From Flabesymbios commensalis (lineage: Eukaryota > Annelida > Polychaeta > Terebellida > Flabelligeridae), in NCBI GenBank assembly GCA_964017125.1, contig OZ024907.1, forward strand, positions 23,681,250 through 23,745,249: a stretch of 64,000 bases of DNA, given 5' to 3'. The first letter of the stretch is position 1. The number at the start of each line of letters is the position of its first letter. The position numbers were made by a program, and so were the translations under genes. Below the pieces are notes generated by a model. It saw only the letters and a list, made by a program, of their open reading frames with translations, made no database searches and was not told the DNA's origin. Shown here piece by piece: positions 58,701 to 64,000 of the stretch.

Positions 58701-60091
58701 AATGAGCAGCTTTAAATATTCACATTATATCGCATCGTCATCATTATATCGCATCGTCATCAAATAAAAAAGCTTCAAGTATATAAATATATATATATGA
58801 ATATTTCCTCACAGACGAAAATGCTGGGGTCTAACATGGAGCAGCTATACAAACTGTTCCCCAAACACATGCTGCCATTGGAGTACCTGCCAGATGATTA
58901 CACCGGACCCTCAGCTGGTACTATTAAGGATATTATAGGTCAGTATGTCTCATATATAACGTGAACGTTCCTTTAAACTCTGTGAGCACCACATTATTTG
59001 ATTAGAATTTTCACTCACTTAAAGCTGTGAATCGCTGACGTTATCCACAGCTTCAAGTGAGTGAAAATTATTCAGATTTGTCAAATTGGAAGCCAATCAT
59101 TTTAAAATAAAACAGATGATAGTTTTGATTGTACGAAGCCCTAGAAGCGAGATTTGCATTTTTCTTATTATCTTTTTAAAGCTCGATATATTGAGTACTC
59201 GATATATTGAGTCATGAACTCGATATCTTGAGTTGAGAGCTAAATATATTGAGTTCAGAAGTCGATATATTCAGTTATCAGCTCAATATATCGAAAAAAC
59301 GAGCTCAATTTACGAGTTGTGACTACTCAATATATTGAGTTTACAACTCAATATATTGAGCTCGTTTTCTCGATATATTGAGTTGATAACTCAATATATC
59401 GAGTTCTGAGCTCAATATATCGAGTTGTCAACCCAATATATCGAGTTATGTTTTTGATACTAGAACCACAGGGAATGAAGATAAGATGAATAATAGTGTG
59501 TTTAAAAACGGCTCAGTTTCTCATAGATTTTACAACTCATGTGTGTACATCAAAATGAAGTTAACAGGCATTAGGCCTACAGTGTGCTCATTGACATGGT
59601 TCATTAGAGAGTGTACAGTTACGATATTATACATTATCAACATCAGTAAACATTAGAGTGTACAGTTACGAGACTGTATACTATCAGCATTAATACCCAT
59701 TAGAGAGTGTACAGTTACGAGACTGATCACCATCAGTAAACATTATAATAGTGTACAGTTATGATAACATTTAGTAACCCTTAGAGCATGTAGAGGGTGC
59801 CCATATAATCACTGATAATCATCACTAATGGTTAAATTCGTATAATGCATGGCGACTTATATATAAGCCTACGTCATATTTCTGATAGATATAATGCTCA
59901 CCCTCGTTCATGTTTCGATACTGAATATTTCAGTGTTATATTTTGTAGAGAGCGTGAAGAAGGATCTGGGAAAACCAGAAACACGTGAGAGAATAAGGTA
60001 CCTCAATCAACCAGAATGGGGAATTGACAAAACTAAGGCTCCACTGCAAACTGAACAAGCCTCCTTCAGAAAACTGAATATCAACGATTAG
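43599..60091 (+). CDS. Gene B: CRAL-TRIO (Sec14-like) lipid-transfer protein, 7 coding exons, complete
   Basis: Join of 43599-43752, 44362-44524, 45076-45137, 50948-51147, 56967-57077, 58815-58938 and 59949-60091: 957 nt, 318 residues plus stop. Every junction has a GT donor and AG acceptor and the phases (1,2,1,0,0,1) fit. An N-terminal helical CRAL-TRIO_N region covers about residues 1-105 and the lipid-binding CRAL-TRIO domain about 106-265. Recognisable landmarks are FLRTAKF, LPGYDPQGRK, DENVQVNGIVYMSDF, MYNHG and LPLEY. Family members are soluble carriers of hydrophobic ligands such as tocopherol, retinal or phosphoinositides; the ligand here cannot be read from sequence. The length is typical for the TTPA/clavesin/RLBP1 group. 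ATG 43599 lies 2 bases after an AG acceptor (TTGCAG), so an upstream non-coding exon is likely. No stop or frameshift was seen. Confidence 0.88.
43818..44069. mobile_element. TTAA-type MITE in intron 1 of gene B
   Basis: TAACCCTTACAGCGCTGGG opposite AGCGCTTTAAGGGTTAA. Contains the palindrome GGACTTTAGACGTCAGATTC with its complement. It occupies about 40% of the 609-bp intron 1. Confidence 0.65.
44362..44524 (+). CDS. Gene B exon 2 (CRAL-TRIO_N helices, residues 52-105)
   Basis: 163 nt after TTTTTACAG, ending before donor GTCAGT. It carries WLLMFLRTAKFSQLRARE, the conserved FLRA-K-F helix of CRAL-TRIO_N, then an EWY segment. It is 163 nt like its gene A counterpart and about 76% identical to it in protein (13 differences in 55). 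Confidence 0.9.
44764..44827. repeat. 64-bp hairpin in intron 2 of gene B
   Basis: CATCTTCATCCACTAC pairs with GTAGTGGATGAAGATG; the inner GAATTGC/GCAATTC also pairs. Unclassified palindrome. Confidence 0.55.
45076..45137 (+). CDS. Gene B exon 3 (start of the lipid-binding fold, residues 106-126)
   Basis: 62 nt between GTGCTTTAG and donor GTAGGA. Codes GYYLPLPGYDPQGRKIVIFR, the family beta-strand pattern with a D-x-x-G-R-x-V turn. Length and phase equal those of gene A exon 3. It is followed by a 5.8-kb intron that holds the nested TIR element. Confidence 0.88.
45591..48732 (+). repeat. 1571-bp tandem duplication inside the 5.1-kb element
   Basis: 45591-47161 is repeated at 47162-48732 with only a few substitutions and small indels (e.g. 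an extra TTAA-containing 5 bp near 47925 and loss of 4 bp near 48368). The duplication includes the left terminal repeat, so the element carries two left ends. The 122-codon and 111-codon open frames in each copy are judged spurious. Confidence 0.9.
48840..49700 (+). pseudogene. Decayed PIN/FEN-nuclease-like protein remnant of the 5.1-kb element
   Basis: Translated + strand pieces VVWERPLYFAG, then LVKNNAIQLINKHW (49238 onward), and DTDNVVVVGTDVNLLILLSK (49350-49415) match the order of an uncharacterised protein repeated in many invertebrate genomes. It has a W-x-R-P block, an N-x-x-x-K-x-x-x-I helix and an acidic DTDLLVLL block reminiscent of PIN/FEN nuclease cores. Here the last motif reads GTDVNLLILL. 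The remnant is frame-broken and has stops; family assignment is from memory. Confidence 0.4.
50948..51147 (+). CDS. Gene B exon 4 (CRAL-TRIO core, residues 127-193)
   Basis: 200 nt after ATTTTAG, ending at ATG before donor GTGAGT (phase 0). It includes DENVQVNGIVYMSDF, the QxNG-hydrophobic-D-F strand that lines the ligand pocket, and a C-terminal MKCWM. About 61% identical to gene A exon 4 (26 differences in 67). One copy of the 3-kb TIR element begins about 320 bp downstream. Confidence 0.9.
51235..51346. mobile_element. 3' half of the AGGGACTC-type TTAA MITE
   Basis: GGACATGTTTACATCATATG and AAAATAAAATCACCGAT followed by GTCCCTTTAA match the right half of 8702-8896. Lies 88 bp after gene B exon 4. 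Confidence 0.6.
51471..55012 (-). mobile_element. ~3.5-kb TIR element, copy 2 (inverse of copy 1)
   Basis: Starts CCGGTGTCAAGCCAAATCTA and ends ...TTTGGCTCGATACCGG. Colinear with copy 1 throughout when reverse-complemented, including the 192-bp segment at 53902-54093, which differs from copy 1 at 7 positions. It is ~0.5 kb longer because its minisatellite is expanded. Lies in intron 4 of gene B. Confidence 0.75.
51650..52615 (-). repeat. Expanded minisatellite, about 20 units, inside copy 2
   Basis: Units AAATTAGATGACCACTGACC plus AGCGCTATACATATACTTAG and GACTGGCG, 44-50 bp, highly homogeneous in the middle. Same unit as at 41190-41560 in opposite orientation, with more than twice the copies. 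Confidence 0.92.
55013..56204. other. Intron 4 non-coding stretch
   Basis: No exon or recognised element apart from a CCCAGCAAACACAAAACATT palindromic repeat at about 56102-56172. Confidence 0.4.
56217..56523 (-). mobile_element. Dimeric tRNA-derived SINE, copy 3
   Basis: Minus-strand copy of the same SINE (GAACCGAACCCCG is the B-box complement). Perfect 12-bp target duplications CGGTGTGTTAGT at 56205-56216 and 56524-56535. Inserted antisense in intron 4 of gene B. Confidence 0.9.
56686..56931. mobile_element. TTAA hairpin MITE next to gene B exon 5
   Basis: TTAACCCTTTAAACGCCG opposite GGCGGTTAAAGGGTTAA, with the CACTTGAAGTTGTGGATCGCG hairpin at 56846-56897. Both flanks are TTAA. Same subfamily as 15732-15984 and 17281-17532 at gene A. 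Confidence 0.82.
56967..57077 (+). CDS. Gene B exon 5 (residues 194-230)
   Basis: 111 nt, phase 0 at both ends, after CATCTTACAG and before GTAATG. Codes KNYPARYKAFNMYNHG and a hydrophobic helix ending MSKKMRSR, the P-x-R-x-K-x-hydrophobic-N motif and following helix of CRAL-TRIO. A TTAA-flanked MITE ends only 35 bp upstream of the exon. Confidence 0.9.
57078..58278. other. Intron 5 non-coding stretch
   Basis: A diverged CCAACATTG-type palindrome lies at about 58028-58080 (GCGTTGGGCCACATGTTG). No exon seen. Confidence 0.4.
58279..58590 (+). mobile_element. Dimeric tRNA-derived SINE, copy 4
   Basis: Nearly identical to copy 2. 12-bp target duplications TTTTAAAATTGT at 58267-58278 and 58591-58602. 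In intron 5 of gene B, sense orientation, ending about 225 bp before exon 6. Confidence 0.9.
58815..58938 (+). CDS. Gene B exon 6 (residues 231-271)
   Basis: 124 nt after TTCCTCACAG, donor GTCAGT. Codes a segment ending LPLEYLPDDYTGPSAGTIKD. Family members usually close the domain with LPxEYGG; here EY is followed by LPDDYTGP before the acidic turn, and gene A shares this extension. Confidence 0.9.
59006..59069. repeat. Hairpin related to the TTAA MITE core
   Basis: AATTTTCACTCACTTAAAGC pairs with GCTTCAAGTGAGTGAAAATT. Same hairpin as inside the MITEs but without their TTAA ends. Confidence 0.6.
59182..59457. repeat. Array of CTCGATATATTGAG palindromes in intron 6 of gene B
   Basis: About 15 copies of a 14-bp palindromic word (CTCGATATATTGAG, CTCAATATATTGAG, CTCAATATATCGAG), spaced by 3-10 variable bases. 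The two halves of the array are roughly inverse to each other around 59310, so the whole can fold back. Confidence 0.88.
59600..59775. repeat. Short tandem repeat, about 4 units of 45-60 bp
   Basis: GAGTGTACAGTTACGA followed by ATCA.CATCAGTAAACATTA recurs at about 59610, 59655, 59704 and 59752. Confidence 0.7.
59949..60091 (+). CDS. Gene B exon 7 (C-terminal tail and stop, residues 272-318)
   Basis: 143 nt after TATTTTGTAG. It codes a charged tail starting ESVKKDLGKPETRERI, with YLNQPEWGIDKTK midway, and stops at TAG 60089-60091. Its last 52 bases are copied again at 61850-61901 as part of the 1810-bp tandem duplication; that second copy has no acceptor of its own. No equivalent was found for gene A. 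Confidence 0.88.
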
Positions 60092-60468
60092 GATCGTATA
60101 TCCGTGACGGATTATTGCTCCCAAAACTTACCGAGGACAAAATTAGCAACTATTAACTTGGGTTGTTTGTGCAGTATGTCCTAGGTCTTTATGATTTTAT
60201 AGTCCTACTCCACCGTAAATATTCAGTAAATATTCATTATTCATTAAATAGTGTTAAAGTCCGTGAATAATGTACTCTACCACATTGTTATGTTTGCCTG
60301 CATCGATTGTGATTGTTCTCGTTATCGTCATTTAAATCATGCTACCATTGAAGAATTGCTTCCATTGAATGCCTCAACTTTATATTAAGATCATTATTAG
60401 CAATTGTTTATCTTTGAAAGGATGTGATTAAACCATTATTGCAATATGGAGATATGTAATTGTCGCAT

Positions 60469-60474
60469 AATAAA
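60469..60474 (+). promoter_or_regulatory. Candidate polyadenylation signal of gene B
   Basis: AATAAA 378 bp after the stop codon. Two further AATAAA hexamers lie at 60546 and 60693. All three are repeated 1810 bp downstream in the tandem copy, so the true cleavage site cannot be chosen from sequence. Confidence 0.45.
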
Positions 60475-60754
60475 TTGTTTATTTTATAAATTGGTCATCC
60501 ATCCCTCTGGAGGCAGAGGTGTGGGTGTGGAAAGGTGGTACCTATAATAAATCGTATGTTATCGGATTATGTCTAATATATTATGTATTGTAATTGTATT
60601 ATTTTGTACTTTTCATCTGGATGGCACGCACGCCAGCGTCCTTGTAGTACTCACTGCGAGTCTCCCGGTCATGAACTCTTAGTTTATGGTCAAATAAATT
60701 AAGTCTGAGTCTGCGTTCAATATACATAATGTAGGCCTACAATACTGGAACTGT

Positions 60755-61125
60755 GTTTTGCGCAAGCGCGATTACGCATGCGACGAGGGACGCGACGATA
60801 GACGCAAAAATCGCGTGACTGTCCACACACCAACGCGACGACCAACGCACGGAAAGTCTTTTTATTTGCAGTGGCCTAAAACATAACGTTATGTAATATA
60901 TGATATAGGCGGGCCACTGTTTTGTACTTGTGTATATAGATATAGAATTTACAATAAAAAGACTTTCATAATATCTCCACACACGCTTGCTTTGTTCTCT
61001 GCTTGCTGCTTGGCTAATAGACATTTTACAAAGGTTATATTTAGGTTTTGATCGGAGAATAGTGTACATAAATTGTGTTTAAAAAACCGACGCGGGCAAT
61101 CACGTTGGTGTGTTTCGCGCCTAAT
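60755..61125. mobile_element. GC-rich ACACACCAACGCGA repeat copy
   Basis: CGCAAGCGCGATTACGCATG, GACGCGACGATAGACGCAAA and CACACACCAACGCGACGACC at the left; ATCACGTTGGTGTGTTTCGCG, inverse, at the right. Homologous to the flanks of the 5.1-kb element (45453-45586). The same copy is repeated at 62565-62935 by the tandem duplication. Confidence 0.55.
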
Positions 61126-63659
61126 GCTGAAGATGTAATACATCCATGTCACGAATATTGATGTTGGCACTTGTTATTTTATCTCTATTTAGGCTTTTGC
61201 CTTTAACACTTCACCACCTTTGAACGTTGTACATTTTTCTCCTCCTTCAAGATGACAAAAAATGGGACAGCTGGTATTTGAGACAAATTTGTTAACATTA
61301 AAGGACAGAACACATCCGATCATCTGAAAGCTAGTCATCACAATTTATTTTGAATTGAATTTCGAAGCAAATTTATTCTTAGATCAAGCAATTCAGTCAT
61401 TTCTATAGCGCTTAAATCTCGGACTCGAACTCAGATGTGCAGAATTTATAACCAATATCTCGATGTTGCCAGATCTCAGCATCTCTGAGGAATTAGTGTC
61501 AAAAAGCTGAATCAAAAAAAAGTTTTCAGCATTTTTAAAAATTAATTGACTGTTCCAGCAAGTCTTGGATCTCGAGGCAAAGAATTCCAGATTGAAAATC
61601 TAAATAAAACACAAAAATATGCTACGTGAAGTTTACATTTATTTCAAGCTGGCAATTACTTAACCAGCCTGGCCGTATTGAGTACTACAATCAGTTGTTC
61701 TGTCTACGTGGTTATCTTGGGGGGGGGGGGGTGTCTGTGATTCAAACCTCATTGGATGTTTCAGATTTATAAATAGGTCCTAAAAGGTCGCGAAGAATTG
61801 ACCACTTGTTCATCTCTCATACACAGTCACATGTTTCTGTCGCTAGATTTCCACTGCAAACTGAACAAGCCTCCTTCAGAAAACTGAATATCAACGATTA
61901 GGATCGTATATCCGTGACGGATTATTGCTCCCAAAACTTACCGAGGACAAAATTAGCAACTATTAACTTGGGTTGTTTGTGCAGTATGTCCTAGGTCTTT
62001 ATGATTTTATAGTCCTACTCCACCGTAAATATTCAGTAAATATTCATTATTCATTAAATAGTGTTAAAGTCCGTGAATAATGTACTCTACCACATTGTTA
62101 TGTTTGCCTGCATCGATTGTGATTGTTCTCGTTATCGTCATTTAAATCATGCTACCATTGAAGAATTGCTTCCATTGAATGCCTCAACTTTATATTAAGA
62201 TCATTATTAGCAATTGTTTATCTTTGAAAGGATGTGATTAAACCATTATTGCAATATGGAGATATGTAATTGTCGCATAATAAATTGTTTATTTTATAAA
62301 TTGGTCATCCATCCCTCTGGAGGCAGAGGTGTGGGTGTGGAAAGGTGGTACCTATAATAAATCGTATGTTATCGGATTATGTCTAATATATTATGTATTG
62401 TAATTGTATTATTTTGTACTTTTCATCTGGATGGCACGCACGCCAGCGTCCTTGTAGTACTCACTGCGAGTCTCCCGGTCATGAACTCTTAGTTTATGGT
62501 CAAATAAATTAAGTCTGAGTCTGCGTTCAATATACATAATGTAGGCCTACAATACTGGAACTGTGTTTTGCGCAAGCGCGATTACGCATGCGACGAGGGA
62601 CGCGACGATAGACGCAAAAATCGCGTGACTGTCCACACACCAACGCGACGACCAACGCACGGAAAGTCTTTTTATTTGCAGTGGCCTAAAACATAACGTT
62701 ATGTAATATATGATATAGGCGGGCCACTGTTTTGTACTTGTGTATATAGATATAGAATTTACAATAAAAAGACTTTCATAATATCTCCACACACGCTTGC
62801 TTTGTTCTCTGCTTGCTGCTTGGCTAATAGACATTTTACAAAGGTTATATTTAGGTTTTGATCGGAGAATAGTGTACATAAATTGTGTTTAAAAAACCGA
62901 CGCGGGCAATCACGTTGGTGTGTTTCGCGCCTAATGCTGAAGATGTAATACATCCATGTCACGAATATTGATGTTGGCACTTGTTATTTTATCTCTATTT
63001 AGGCTTTTGCCTTTAACACTTCACCACCTTTGAACGTTGTACATTTTTCTCCTCCTTCAAGATGACAAAAAATGGGACAGCTGGTATTTGAGACAAATTT
63101 GTTAACATTAAAGGACAGAACACATCCGATCATCTGAAAGCTAGTCATCACAATTTATTTTGAATTGAATTTCGAAGCAAATTTATTCTTAGATCAAGCA
63201 ATTCAGTCATTTCTATAGCGCTTAAATCTCGGACTCGAACTCAGATGTGCAGAATTTATAACCAATATCTCGATGTTGCCAGATCTCAGCATCTCTGAGG
63301 AATTAGTGTCAAAAAGCTGAATCAAAAAAAAGTTTTCAGCATTTTTAAAAATTAATTGACTGTTCCAGCAAGTCTTGGATCTCGAGGCAAAGAATTCCAG
63401 ATTGAAAATCTAAATAAAACACAAAAATATGCTACGTGAAGTTTACATTTATTTCAAGCTGGCAATTACTTAACCAGCCTGGCCGTATTGAGTACTACAA
63501 TCAGTTGTTCTGTCTACGTGGTTATCTTGGGGGGGGGGGGGTGTCTGTGATTCAAACCTCATTGGATGTTTCAGATTTATAAATAGGTCCTAAAAGGTCG
63601 CGAAGAATTGACCACTTGTTCATCTCTCATACACAGTCACATGTTTCTGTCGCTAGATG

Positions 63660-64000
63660 TATTATATAGACAAGTTGGGAATCTCTCATTTAGACAGTGA
63701 CGTGTACCGAATTTCGTCATGGAGGCCAGTAATCTTATAGTGGCCGCCATTCAGGGAGCTGGGAACGCAATGACATCAGCGTGAGATTCCGAGCTTATCT
63801 ATCTATCTGATCTATCATACCAACGGAAACAAACAAGCTATGCTCTCAACCAGCTGTCAACGCCTGGTCAAGGGCTCTCTGATTGGCCGGTCTTGCGACA
63901 CGCGACATTCAAGGTATCTGGCTATTTAAAATAATTGGACCCTATGTTCAAAAAAGCAAGGTATCGCACTGCGTGCTGGTGGGTAAGATAACTTGTTGTG
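63660..64000. other. Window end, nothing recognised
   Basis: Non-coding in all frames as far as I can see. Confidence 0.4.

Larger units (their letters stand above)
60040..63659 (+). repeat. 1810-bp tandem duplication of the gene B 3' end
   Basis: 60040-61849 is followed directly by 61850-63659, identical wherever I compared, including a poly-G run of equal length. The unit starts 49 bases before the stop codon of exon 7 and contains the 3' UTR. Either a very recent duplication or an assembly artefact. Confidence 0.95.

Noticed and set aside
12831-60091. Genes A and B as one gene with mutually exclusive exon sets
   Set aside because: Gene B has its own start exon between the sets, so two tandem genes is simpler. 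Transcript data would be needed to revive the idea.
60737-62980. 110- and 73-codon open frames seen twice, 1810 bp apart
   Set aside because: Identical because of the tandem duplication. They overlap a CG-rich repeat on the antisense strand of the gene B 3' flank.

Overview
The window is metazoan nuclear DNA: AT-rich, intron-containing and crowded with transposable elements. The palindromic octamer TAGGCCTA occurs about 25 times (roughly one expected by chance), and repeat types common in marine invertebrates are present. I favour a marine invertebrate, perhaps a deuterostome such as an echinoderm or hemichordate. That placement is inference, not proof.

Host genes. The only recognisable host genes are two tandem paralogues on the + strand, both coding CRAL-TRIO (Sec14-like) lipid-transfer proteins of the alpha-tocopherol-transfer-protein/clavesin/RLBP1 type. 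Gene B (43599-60091) has seven coding exons with matching splice phases that add up to an intact 318-residue protein. Gene A (12831-17229) has exact counterparts of exons 2-6, with the same exon lengths and phases and open reading frames. I could find neither its first nor its last exon, and its exon 5 has lost the AG splice acceptor. Gene A therefore looks like a partial or decaying duplicate.

Layout. 1-5.8 kb: tandem repeats and LINE fragments. 5.8-10.7 kb: a broken Ty3/gypsy-type LTR fossil with other elements nested in it. 11.3-12.8 kb: two large tetranucleotide microsatellites and a probable SINE/LINE tail. 12.8-17.5 kb: gene A with hairpin-bearing TTAA-flanked MITEs in and beside it. 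18-38 kb: no host gene seen; SINEs, a 914-bp TIR element, short tandem arrays, a Jockey/CR1-like LINE (26.4-28.5 kb), a second degraded LINE (31.5-33 kb, minus strand) and two identical 84-bp palindromes. 38.7-55.0 kb: two ~3-kb copies of one TIR element in opposite orientation, enclosing exons 1-4 of gene B. Inside intron 3 of gene B lies a 5.1-kb TIR element carrying a decayed PIN-nuclease-like coding remnant and an internal tandem duplication. 55-60 kb: exons 5-7 with SINEs, a MITE and a striking array of CTCGATATATTGAG palindromes. 60.04-63.66 kb: a perfect 1810-bp tandem duplication of the gene B 3' end.

No tRNA or rRNA genes (apart from tRNA-derived SINE heads), CRISPR arrays or bacterial-type operons were found. 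The strongest second-look items are the identical 84-bp palindromes, the inverted 3-kb pair around half of gene B, the nested PIN-like element, the lost acceptor in gene A and the perfect 1.8-kb duplication.
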